A stretch of 11,336 nucleotides of DNA, from contig CAUJKG010000129.1 of NCBI GenBank assembly GCA_963205465.1, positions 1 to 11,336 of the forward strand. The letters are read 5' to 3'. The notes under the pieces are model-generated. The model searched no databases. It saw only the letters and a list, made by a program, of their open reading frames with translations, and was not told the DNA's origin. The DNA comes from Pseudomonadota bacterium (lineage in GTDB: Bacteria > Pseudomonadota > Alphaproteobacteria > Rhizobiales > Xanthobacteraceae). The translations under genes and the position numbers were made by a program. Shown piece after piece: positions 5,131 to 11,336 of this stretch (positions within the stretch are counted from its first letter, which is position 1; each line of letters opens with the position of its first letter).

Positions 5131-7732
5131 TCACGATTCTCTGCGGGACCACCACGATCCGCTTCGGCGCCTTTCCGGACAGCGCCGCTTGTACCGCATC
5201 CAATGCTAACACGGCCTTCTCGACCTCCGAAGCCGGGGCGTCCCGAGACACCGTCACGTCCGCCCGCTTCTTCCCGTTGACCTGAACAGGCAGGGTAATT
5301 GTGTCTTCTACGAGGAGGGCGGCTTCGATCTCGGGCCAGGGCTCCTCCGCGATCAGCTTGTTGTGGCCGAGGATCGCCCAGCATTCCTCGGCGAGGTGCG
5401 GCATCATCGGGGCGGTGATGCGCATCAGGATTTCGGCGGCTTCACGGAAGGCCCAGGCGAGATCGGGAGCGGGCTTTTTGTTCGTGTCCGCTGCCGCGCC
5501 GATCGCGTTGGCCGCTTCATAGATATGCGCGACGCAACGATTGAAGCGCAGCTTCTCAATGTCTTCGCCGACACGTGCGAGTGCGACATGCGCTGCCTTG
5601 CGCACGGCGTTTGCCGCTTCCGAAAATTGCGCGGGCTTTGCCGTACCCGGCGCGGCGCCGATTTCGGCAAGTTCGTTTGCGATTCGATAAAGCCGCTGCA
5701 CGAAACGCGACGCGCCCTGCACGCGGTCTTCGGTCCATTCGACATCGCGCTCGGGCGGACTGTCGGAAATCATGAACCAGCGCGCGACGTCCGCACCATA
5801 GGTCTCGACGATGTCGTCGGGATCTACGGTATTGCGCTTGCTCTTCGACATCTTCTCGATCGGGCCGATGGTGACCGGCTCGCCGTTCGAGAGGAGCGTC
5901 GCGGTGCGCTTGTCGCCGTGAGTTTCGATTCTGATCTCGGCGGGCGAAGCGAAGCTGCCGTCCGGCTTCTGGTATGTCTCGTGGACCACCATGCCTTGCG
6001 TGAAGAGACCCTTGAACGGCTCGTCGATATCGGCGTGGCGGGTCTTCTTCATCGCGCGTGTGAAGAAGCGCGAATACAGAAGATGCAGAATCGCATGCTC
6101 GACGCCGCCGATATACTGATCGACCGGCATCCAGTAATCAGCCGCTTTCAGATCGGTCGGCGTTTCTGCGTGCGGCGCGGTGAAGCGCAGGAAGTACCAC
6201 GACGAGTCGACGAAAGTGTCCATGGTGTCGGTCTCGCGCCGCGCGCTACCCCCGCATTGCGGGCAGGAGACTTTGGTCCAGCTCGGATGACGATCGAGCG
6301 GATTGCCGGGGCGGTCGAACTCGATGTCTTCGGGCAGCGTGACCGGAAGGTTCTCGTCCTTCTCCGGCACCACGCCGCACTTCTCGCAATGGATCACCGG
6401 AATCGGGCAGCCCCAATAGCGCTGGCGCGAAATACCCCAGTCCCGCAGGCGAAATTGCACTTGTCGCCGCGCCACAGGACGATTGCCGCGCGTCTCTTTC
6501 TCAAGGCGCTTTGCGACTTCTTCCTTCGCCTGCTCGATGGTCATGCCGTCGAGGAAGCGCGAATTCGCGAGCCTGCCGTCTTCGACATAGGCCTCGTCGC
6601 CGATCTCGAAGCTCTTCGGATCTGCGCCTTCGGGAATGACCACCGGCCGCACCGGCAAGTTATATTTCCGCGCGAAATCGAGATCGCGCTGGTCGTGTGC
6701 GGGACAGCCGAAGATCGCGCCGGTGCCGTATTCCATCAGCACGAAGTTCGCGATGTAAACGGGAAGCTCCCACGTGTCGTCGAAGGGGTGCAGCGCACGC
6801 AGACCAGTATCGAAGCCCAGCTTCTCGGCTTTATCGATCGCTTCCTGTGCGGTGCCGATCTTCTTGCATTCCTCGATGAAGTTTGCGGCTTTCGGGTTCT
6901 TCGCGGCGATCGCCTTGGCGATCGGATGATCTGGCGAGATCGCAACGAAGCTCGCGCCGAACAAGGTGTCGGGGCGCGTGGTGAAGACTTCGACTTCGCC
7001 GGTGTCGCCCTCGGGCTTCGCCAGCATGAAGCGGCAGAGCAAACCTTCCGAGCGGCCGATCCAGTTCTTCTGCATCAGCCGGACTTTTTCCGGCCAGCGA
7101 TCCAGCGTATCGAGCGCGTCGAGCAATTCCTGCGAATAGTCGGTGATCTTGAAGAACCACTGCGTCAGCTCGCGCTGTTCGACTTCCGCGCCGGAGCGCC
7201 AGCCCTTGCCGTCGATGACCTGCTCATTCGCGAGCACGGTCATGTCGACCGGATCCCAGTTCACCTTGGAAACCTTGCGCTCGACGAGTCCGGCCTTCCA
7301 GAAATCCAGAAACATCTTCTGCTGGTGGCGGTAGTAACTCGGATCGCAGGTTGCGATCTCGCGGCTCCAGTCAAGCGAGAGGCCCATCGACTTGAGCTGC
7401 TTTTTCATGGTCGCGATATTTTCGTAGGTCCACTTCTTCGGATGAACCTTGTTCTGCATCGCCGCGTTTTCGGCCGGCATGCCGAAAGCGTCCCAGCCCA
7501 TGGGGTGCAGCACGTTCCGGCCCTTGGCGCGGTGATAGCGCGCGACCACGTCGCCCATGGTGTAGTTGCGCACGTGCCCCATGTGGATGCGCCCCGAGGG
7601 ATAGGGGAACATCTCGAGCACGTAATATTTCGGGCGCGGGTCGTCGTTCTTCGTCTTGAAGATTTCGCGCTCGTCCCAGATTTTCTGCCAGCGGGGCTCG
7701 GCCTCGCGGGCGTTGTAACGCTCGTTTTTCAT
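5117..7732 (-). CDS. leuS: LeuS, leucyl-tRNA synthetase
   Basis: LeuS is a class I aminoacyl-tRNA synthetase that charges tRNA-Leu in the cytoplasm and edits mischarged products. The 871 residues are a normal bacterial length. The catalytic signatures are HMGH (50-53), the HIGH motif, and KMSKS (627-631). Between them lies the CP1 editing domain with TTRPDTLFG and CPAHDQRD, in which Asp347 corresponds to the conserved editing aspartate. Two CxxC pairs (CEKC and CPQC) form the zinc-binding insertion found in many bacterial LeuS proteins. The C-terminal part has the anticodon-binding helical domain (MMPHLAEECW) and a final LPVQVNGKKR segment. The ATG has only a weak ribosome-binding site. The gene leads the leuS-lptE-holA operon and is divergent from the yggS homologue. 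Confidence 0.98.
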   Translation of the reverse strand: MKNERYNAREAEPRWQKIWDEREIFKTKNDDPRPKYYVLEMFPYPSGRIHMGHVRNYTMGDVVARYHRAKGRNVLHPMGWDAFGMPAENAAMQNKVHPKKWTYENIATMKKQLKSMGLSLDWSREIATCDPSYYRHQQKMFLDFWKAGLVERKVSKVNWDPVDMTVLANEQVIDGKGWRSGAEVEQRELTQWFFKITDYSQELLDALDTLDRWPEKVRLMQKNWIGRSEGLLCRFMLAKPEGDTGEVEVFTTRPDTLFGASFVAISPDHPIAKAIAAKNPKAANFIEECKKIGTAQEAIDKAEKLGFDTGLRALHPFDDTWELPVYIANFVLMEYGTGAIFGCPAHDQRDLDFARKYNLPVRPVVIPEGADPKSFEIGDEAYVEDGRLANSRFLDGMTIEQAKEEVAKRLEKETRGNRPVARRQVQFRLRDWGISRQRYWGCPIPVIHCEKCGVVPEKDENLPVTLPEDIEFDRPGNPLDRHPSWTKVSCPQCGGSARRETDTMDTFVDSSWYFLRFTAPHAETPTDLKAADYWMPVDQYIGGVEHAILHLLYSRFFTRAMKKTRHADIDEPFKGLFTQGMVVHETYQKPDGSFASPAEIRIETHGDKRTATLLSNGEPVTIGPIEKMSKSKRNTVDPDDIVETYGADVARWFMISDSPPERDVEWTEDRVQGASRFVQRLYRIANELAEIGAAPGTAKPAQFSEAANAVRKAAHVALARVGEDIEKLRFNRCVAHIYEAANAIGAAADTNKKPAPDLAWAFREAAEILMRITAPMMPHLAEECWAILGHNKLIAEEPWPEIEAALLVEDTITLPVQVNGKKRADVTVSRDAPASEVEKAVLALDAVQAALSGKAPKRIVVVPQRIVNVVA

Positions 7733-7838
7733 GCTGCTTACTTGGGCTTTTGGAACGGCCGGTTTGGACCACGAATCGCCACGCCAGGCAATGGTTTAAG
7801 GCTTGTCAGGCGCGCTTCCGCAGGCGAGATAGCGACGG
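7733..7838. promoter_or_regulatory. divergent intergenic region between leuS and yggS
   Basis: These 106 bases separate two outward-facing genes and should hold both promoters. I could not find a convincing -35/-10 pair on either strand. One TTAA (around 7795) has no partner at the CtrA spacing. No leader-peptide or riboswitch-like structure is evident. Confidence 0.35.
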
Positions 7839-8516
7839 ATGAGCGAAAGTGCAGTCGAAAACCTGGGTTATGTCCGGGGTCAGATCGAAAAAGCCGCACG
7901 CGGCGCGGGCCGGGAGCCCGCCGCGATCACTTTGGTTGCGATCTCCAAGACCTTCGAGGTTGAGGAAATCCGCCCGGTGTGTGCAGCGGGACAGCGCGTA
8001 TTCGGCGAAAACCGGGTGCAGGAAGCCAAGGCCAAATGGCCGATCTTGCGTGCCGAGTTTCCCGGCATCGAACTTCATCTCGTCGGTCCCTTGCAGACCA
8101 ACAAGACCAAGGAAGCGGTGGAATTGTTCGACGTGATCCAGACGGTGGATCGCGCCAAACTTGCCGCCGAACTCGCCAAGGAAATCCAGAAAGCGGGACG
8201 CGCGCCGCGGCTTTTCGTGCAGATCAATACCGGCGCGGAGCCGCAAAAAGCAGGCGTGCTACCGGAAGATGCCGACGCTTTCATCAAGCAATGCCGCGAG
8301 ATCTATTCTCTGGAGATCGCGGGCCTGATGTGCATTCCGCCGGCCGACGAAGCGCCGGCGCCGCATTTCGCGCTAACGAGGAAGATTGCGGAGCGCAACG
8401 GCGTGAAGTTGCTTTCCATGGGCATGAGCGCGGACTTCGAAAGCGCGATCAATCTCGGCGCGACGCATGTGCGGGTCGGCAGCGCGATTTTCGGGAGTAG
8501 GCCGAAAGTCGCCTAG
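7839..8516 (+). CDS. yggS: YggS/PLPBP-family pyridoxal-phosphate homeostasis protein
   Basis: This family binds pyridoxal 5'-phosphate in an alanine-racemase-like TIM barrel without known catalysis and keeps vitamin B6 and amino-acid pools balanced. The 225 residues match the family. Lys37 in LVAISKT is the PLP-binding lysine. Other hallmarks are FGENRVQEA, HLVGPLQTNK, VQINTG, and the C-terminal phosphate-binding region LSMGMSADFESAI followed by VRVGSAIFG. The ATG at 7839 is preceded only by a weak purine stretch (GCGAGATAGCG). It is divergent from leuS, a neighbour pairing I recall from other Hyphomicrobiales, although the functional reason is unclear. No partner gene follows in the same direction closely enough to be sure of an operon. 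Confidence 0.93.
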   Translation: MSESAVENLGYVRGQIEKAARGAGREPAAITLVAISKTFEVEEIRPVCAAGQRVFGENRVQEAKAKWPILRAEFPGIELHLVGPLQTNKTKEAVELFDVIQTVDRAKLAAELAKEIQKAGRAPRLFVQINTGAEPQKAGVLPEDADAFIKQCREIYSLEIAGLMCIPPADEAPAPHFALTRKIAERNGVKLLSMGMSADFESAINLGATHVRVGSAIFGSRPKVA

Positions 8517-8524
8517 GCCTTTCG
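8503..8524 (+). terminator. possible weak terminator after yggS
   Basis: CGAAAG (8503-8508) and CTTTCG (8519-8524) can pair around a 10-base loop that itself contains the palindrome GCCTAGGC. The hairpin spans the yggS stop codon. No T-run follows, so intrinsic termination would be poor. A chance dyad is quite possible. Confidence 0.2.
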
Positions 8525-8626
8525 CGCGAATGAAATTTTCCTGCAGACCGTGACATCCAAGGACGCCATACATGGACGCGTTGGCGGGCCTGTGCTGATA
8601 TTCCGGCGGACGTGGGGGCGTTCATC

Positions 8627-9358
8627 ATGTGCATTGTTCGGGCCGGTCTATGCGCGGCGCTGATCGTATTTTTTTCGCTTGCCGCGGAAGCGGCGAAAGC
8701 GGCCGGAACCGCCTATAACGTCGATACTTCCGAGGTCTCCGATAGCTGCAAGCTGGAAAGCTGGGCCTCGTTTGCCAGCAATCGCGACGTATTTTCCGCG
8801 CTCAGCGCGGCCTGCGGTTTCGAATTCTACCGATGGACTGAAGTCGCGGCGCAGTTCGACCGTTCGCGCGCGGACGGCGACTGGGCCAGCGCGTTCACGC
8901 CGAAAGTCAAAATCAAACTGAAAGAAAGCGACATCGGCGTATTCGGCCTTGCCGTTTCCACGTTCGGCACGTTCGATACGGCGACGGGCGAGAATACTTC
9001 GTACACGGTCCTTGTGCCCTCGACCGTGCGGATTTCCAGTCAGACGCGGGTCAATTTCAATATCGGCTACACGCGCGATGCTGTTCTGCGCCGCGATTTT
9101 CTCGCCTATGGCGCAGGCATCGATGTGCGCACGCTGAAGAACGACTGGATTGCGACCTTCGAAGTCTTCGGCTTGGCCGGCAACAGCGACGAGACCGTGA
9201 ACCGCAGTGTTGTGCGGCCGCGCGCGCAAGTAGGATTGCGCTGGCGTCCGGTCGATGCGTGGAGCGCGGATATTCTCTATGGCCGAAATCTGAACGGCGA
9301 GAACGCGCACTGGATTACGTTTGCGACGGCTTACCGTTTTTCGATCGGCGGCAAGTGA
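8627..9358 (+). CDS. secreted, probably outer-membrane beta-barrel protein of unknown function
   Basis: I do not recognise a named family. From the ATG at 8627 the protein has 243 residues. It starts with a signal peptide: one Arg, a hydrophobic core (about 8-19), and possible cleavage after AEA (20-22) or AKA (23-25). The rest is rich in alternating polar/hydrophobic stretches with aromatic ends (VKIKLKESDIGVFGLAV, RVNFNIGYTRDAV, WSADILYGRNL, WITFATAYRFSIG). This is the pattern expected of membrane beta-strands separated by charged loops. The C-terminal strand ends YRFSIGGK, not in the usual terminal Phe. A GTG at 8612 in the same frame would add five residues. I prefer the ATG because GGGGG (8614-8618) sits at ribosome-binding distance. 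It lies 110 bp after yggS and converges with the L,D-transpeptidase gene (5 bp gap). An envelope role is inferred only. Confidence 0.8.
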   Translation: MCIVRAGLCAALIVFFSLAAEAAKAAGTAYNVDTSEVSDSCKLESWASFASNRDVFSALSAACGFEFYRWTEVAAQFDRSRADGDWASAFTPKVKIKLKESDIGVFGLAVSTFGTFDTATGENTSYTVLVPSTVRISSQTRVNFNIGYTRDAVLRRDFLAYGAGIDVRTLKNDWIATFEVFGLAGNSDETVNRSVVRPRAQVGLRWRPVDAWSADILYGRNLNGENAHWITFATAYRFSIGGK

Positions 9359-9363
9359 TTCTT

Positions 9364-9894
9364 CTAGCGAATTTCGATCCAGCAATCTTTCGCGAGCATC
9401 GGCAATAGCTTCTGCAGATCGCCGTATTTGAGCGCGACGCAGCCCGCGGTCGGCGTGAAATTCCTTCGCGCGAAATGAATGAAGACCGCGCTGCCGCGAT
9501 ACGGGATACGCGGGCGGGTGTTGTGATCGATCTCGATGATCAGGTCGTAGAGATGGTCTTCCCGCCATAGCCGGTCGGCGCTGCTTGCGGGTCCAAGTTT
9601 GACCGGGCGATTGTAATTCCGGTCGCGCGGGTCTTCGCTCCAGCCGTCGTCTTGTCTGATGCGGCGCAGCGGAAGTGCTGTTCGCGGCCGCGAAAGGCGG
9701 TCGGCCCGCCACCAGAGCCGCAATAGCCTAAAAACGCCGCGCGGCGTGCCGCCGTCACCCTCGCGTTTGTCAGCCCGGATGCCGCCCCGGCCCAGGGCGA
9801 CAGGGAAAACATGGTTACCGGCGAAAAGGTGCCCTCGCGTTGGGCAGCCCGCGGCAGCGGTCACCCGAATCAGCCTGATCCCCGTGTTTTTCAC
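9364..9894 (-). CDS. L,D-transpeptidase (YkuD) family protein
   Basis: YkuD-domain enzymes use a catalytic cysteine to form 3-3 peptidoglycan cross-links or to attach proteins to peptidoglycan. This 176-residue protein is a compact, single-domain member resembling the COG3786 type. It has LGRGGI and KREGDGGTPRGVFRLL in the first third, then DRNYNRPV and DLIIEIDHN. The active-site block follows: His140 in FIHFARR and Cys152 in FTPTAGCVAL. No clear signal peptide is visible, as I would expect for this subgroup, so how it reaches the periplasm is unclear. The GTG start at 9894 has GGAAAA at suitable distance. A downstream GTG (codon 11) is an alternative. It is divergent from the response regulator gene and convergent with the barrel protein gene. 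The exact substrate is unknown. Confidence 0.88.
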   Translation of the reverse strand: MKNTGIRLIRVTAAAGCPTRGHLFAGNHVFPVALGRGGIRADKREGDGGTPRGVFRLLRLWWRADRLSRPRTALPLRRIRQDDGWSEDPRDRNYNRPVKLGPASSADRLWREDHLYDLIIEIDHNTRPRIPYRGSAVFIHFARRNFTPTAGCVALKYGDLQKLLPMLAKDCWIEIR

Positions 9895-10016
9895 GCGAGT
9901 TTTCCGCTTCCGATTCCGTCCCTACACAAAAGCGTGTAATGTCAAACCCTTGCTTGGCAAGGGGAGGTTCGTTACTCCCGCTCTCGAAACGAAAAAACAC
10001 GGACCGACACCGCCAC
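9895..10016. promoter_or_regulatory. divergent intergenic region with two small dyads
   Basis: This 122-bp gap lies between the L,D-transpeptidase and response-regulator starts. It contains TACAC-N6-GTGTA (9923-9938) and CCCTTGC-N3-GCAAGGG (9947-9963). On the minus strand a TTGACA hexamer (9940-9945) faces the transpeptidase, but no good -10 follows it. The dyads could be operators or 5'-leader hairpins. Nothing in the sequence decides between these. Confidence 0.35.
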
Positions 10017-10703
10017 ATGGCCAATGCCAGGACGATCGTCGTCGTTGACGACGACACAGAGCTCCGCGAAACGCTGATTGAACAGCTCGCGCTGCATCAG
10101 GAATTCACCACCGAATCGATCGACAATGCGCTTGCCGCCATTGAGCGCGCGAAGCAGGGTCATATCGATCTCTTGATCATGGATGTCGGCCTGCCGGACA
10201 TGGACGGCCGCGAGGCCGTGCGCGTCATGCGCAAGAACGGTTTCAAGTCGCCGGTGATCATGCTCACGGGTCACGACACCGATTCCGATACGGTTCTGGG
10301 TCTGGAAGCGGGCGCGAACGACTACGTCACCAAACCCTTCAAGTTCGCCGTGCTGCTTGCGCGCATCCGCGCGCAGCTTCGCAGCCATGAAGCGAGCGAA
10401 GACGCGATCTTTCCGGTCGGCCATTATTCCTTCCGCCCCGGCGCGAAGCTTCTGGTCGACGAGAAAGGCAAGAAGACGCGGCTCACGGAAAAGGAAACCG
10501 CAATCCTGCGCTATCTTTATCGCGCCGGAAAAACCCCGGTGCCGCGCGATCAGCTGCTCACCGAAGTATGGGGCTACAACTCCGGCGTGACCACGCACAC
10601 GCTCGAGACCCATATCTATCGCCTGCGGCAGAAGATCGAGAAGGATCCCTCCAACGCGGCCCTGCTCGTCACCGAAGGTGGCGGCTACAAGCTCGTTCCG
10701 TAA
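10017..10703 (+). CDS. OmpR/PhoB-family response regulator transcription factor
   Basis: This is a two-domain response regulator: phosphorylation of the receiver by a histidine kinase would control DNA binding. From the ATG at 10017 it has 228 residues. The receiver shows the acidic cluster VVVDDD (8-13), phospho-acceptor Asp56 in IMDVGLPDMDG, Thr84 in MLTGHD, and Lys106 in YVTKPF. The C-terminal winged helix (about 158-228) contains LTEKETAILRYL, the recognition region THTLETHIYRLRQKIE and a closing TEGGGYKLVP. The reading frame stays open upstream to an ATG at 9939. The extra 26 residues there do not resemble a receiver and lie over a hairpin, so I chose 10017, although its ribosome-binding site is weak. 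No histidine kinase is in the window. The cNMP-domain gene follows after 9 bp and is probably co-transcribed. Target genes are unknown. Confidence 0.93.
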   Translation: MANARTIVVVDDDTELRETLIEQLALHQEFTTESIDNALAAIERAKQGHIDLLIMDVGLPDMDGREAVRVMRKNGFKSPVIMLTGHDTDSDTVLGLEAGANDYVTKPFKFAVLLARIRAQLRSHEASEDAIFPVGHYSFRPGAKLLVDEKGKKTRLTEKETAILRYLYRAGKTPVPRDQLLTEVWGYNSGVTTHTLETHIYRLRQKIEKDPSNAALLVTEGGGYKLVP

Positions 10704-10712
10704 AGAGCGGCG

Positions 10713-11180
10713 ATGGCGCTGGACGACGACATTCGCTTTCTGCGCCGGATCTCCACCTTTCGCATTCTCGGCCCCGATGCCTTGCGCGTGCTTGCGATCA
10801 GCACCGAGAAAATCCATCTGCGTGCGGGCGATACTTTGTTCGAGGGTAACGAACCGGCGGATGGCGCTTATGTGCTGGAGGCCGGACTATTGCGGCTGCG
10901 CCGTTCGAACGAGCGGGCCTTCGATGAGCCGGCGCTGGTCATGCCGGGCGCATTGATCGGAGAAAGCGCGCTGATCGTCGAGACCGCGCATCCGGTCACG
11001 GCGGTTGCGGTCGAACATTCGACGCTGTTCAAGATTTCACGCGGGGTTTTTCTGCGCGTGCTCGAAAGCGATCTCGATGCCGCTTATGCGTTGCGCGAGG
11101 TGATTGCACGCCGCGTGAAAGGCGCATTGCAGGACCTCGATATGGTGCTGCCGCAGTTCGATACAGAACTGCCCAGTTAG
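10713..11180 (+). CDS. stand-alone cyclic-nucleotide-binding (CRP-like) domain protein
   Basis: The 155 residues form one cNMP-binding jelly-roll domain. Visible elements are LRAGDTLFEGNEPADGAYVLEAG (in two blocks), LRLRR, and the phosphate-binding-cassette region PGALIGESALI followed by HPVTAVAVE, then a closing C-helix. In classical cAMP binders the cassette carries an Arg before the Thr/Ser-Ala pair (RxA type). Here the equivalent stretch is HPVTA with no Arg, so cAMP binding is doubtful. There is no Crp-type helix-turn-helix after the domain, which sets it apart from CRP/FNR transcription factors. It follows the response regulator after 9 bp, suggesting a joint function, for example as a sensor or partner. 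Its stop codon overlaps that of the converging exonuclease gene. Confidence 0.87.
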   Translation: MALDDDIRFLRRISTFRILGPDALRVLAISTEKIHLRAGDTLFEGNEPADGAYVLEAGLLRLRRSNERAFDEPALVMPGALIGESALIVETAHPVTAVAVEHSTLFKISRGVFLRVLESDLDAAYALREVIARRVKGALQDLDMVLPQFDTELPS

Positions 11181-11336
11181 AGCGCGAACTCAGCGATCAC
11201 CGGCACATGATCGGAAGGCTGCTGCCAGCCGCGGGAAGGCTTGAACACTTTCATGCTTTGAGGTGTGCCTTCGAGTGACGGGCTCGCCCAGATATGGTCG
11301 AGCCGGCGCCCGCGATCGGCTGCCTTCCAGTTGTCG
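11177..11336 (-). CDS. xthA: exodeoxyribonuclease III, C-terminal end (partial)
   Basis: Only the last 52 residues are in the window; the gene continues beyond position 11336. They show GRRLDHIW and PSDHVPVIAEF. The latter is the conserved C-terminal SDHxPV motif holding the catalytic Asp-His pair of exonuclease III/AP endonucleases (endonuclease/exonuclease/phosphatase fold). Such enzymes cleave DNA at abasic sites and degrade 3' ends in base-excision repair. The stop codon TAA (plus-strand TTA at 11177-11179) overlaps the stop of the cNMP-domain gene by three bases, sharing TTAG tail to tail. The symbol is assigned by family. A close paralogue cannot be excluded from this short piece. Confidence 0.85.
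   Translation of the reverse strand, partial: DNWKAADRGRRLDHIWASPSLEGTPQSMKVFKPSRGWQQPSDHVPVIAEFAL

Noticed and set aside
5363..7963. A very long plus-strand open frame (866 codons) antisense to leuS
   Set aside because: It mirrors leuS codon by codon, its product resembles no protein family and is rich in Arg/Asp/His as expected from a shadow of G+C-rich coding DNA. leuS itself has all its motifs.
8648..9712. A 354-codon minus-strand open frame running through the barrel gene and part of the transpeptidase gene
   Set aside because: Its translation is low-complexity Arg/Ala-rich sequence, and it overlaps two genes with clear motifs or a signal peptide in other frames.
9887..9906. A second parS-like TTTCACG...GAG sequence
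   Set aside because: Only half of the palindrome is present, and the other half lacks the GTGAAAC arm.
9939..10016. A 26-residue N-terminal extension of the response regulator
   Set aside because: The extension covers the CCCTTGC/GCAAGGG hairpin and does not look like a receiver domain. Receivers of this type start a few residues before the VVVDDD strand, which fits the ATG at 10017.
9659..10048. A plus-strand frame of 129 codons covering the divergent promoter gap
   Set aside because: It is antisense to the N-terminal half of the transpeptidase gene, overlaps the response-regulator start, and its product is Arg/Pro-rich with no recognisable motif.

Overview
This window is G+C-rich (roughly 60% by eye) and chromosomal. 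It most resembles an alphaproteobacterium of the order Hyphomicrobiales (Rhizobiales). The evidence is the gene order mnmG-rsmG-parA-parB followed by a converging leuS-lptE-holA operon and a divergent yggS-type gene, together with the protein sequences themselves. I see no transposase, integrase, tRNA, rRNA or CRISPR array. Almost all of it is vertically inherited housekeeping DNA of the kind that lies near a replication origin.

Layout. Positions 1-1140 hold the 3' part of mnmG (tRNA wobble-uridine modification), broken by an in-frame amber codon at 112-114. rsmG (1137-1778) overlaps its stop codon. Then come parA (1796-2626) and parB (2654-3538), all on the plus strand. A short symmetric terminator at 3537-3562 separates this block from the minus-strand operon leuS (7732-5117), lptE (5130-4588) and holA (4575-3553). 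yggS/plpBP (7839-8516) diverges from leuS. Next are a secreted, probably beta-barrel, protein of unknown function (8627-9358, plus) and a YkuD-type L,D-transpeptidase (9894-9364, minus). An OmpR/PhoB-type response regulator (10017-10703) and a stand-alone cyclic-nucleotide-binding-domain protein (10713-11180) follow as a two-gene unit. The window closes with the 3' end of an exonuclease III gene on the minus strand (11177-11336).

How the parts work together. The left third is the chromosome-segregation locus: ParA and ParB plus a near-perfect parS centromere (1193-1208) buried in the coding sequence of rsmG. The end of rsmG changes abruptly to about 30% G+C (1641-1720) and carries a TTAA-N7-TTAA element, the consensus of the cell-cycle regulator CtrA, 82 bp before parA. 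This suggests that parAB has a cell-cycle-controlled promoter inside rsmG. The middle third combines leucyl-tRNA charging, LPS export and the clamp-loader delta subunit. The right third is envelope and signalling functions.

I do not see a wholly new multi-gene system. The points most worth a second look are the split mnmG, the intragenic parS, the AT-rich CtrA-box patch ahead of parA, and the orphan response-regulator/cNMP-domain pair.
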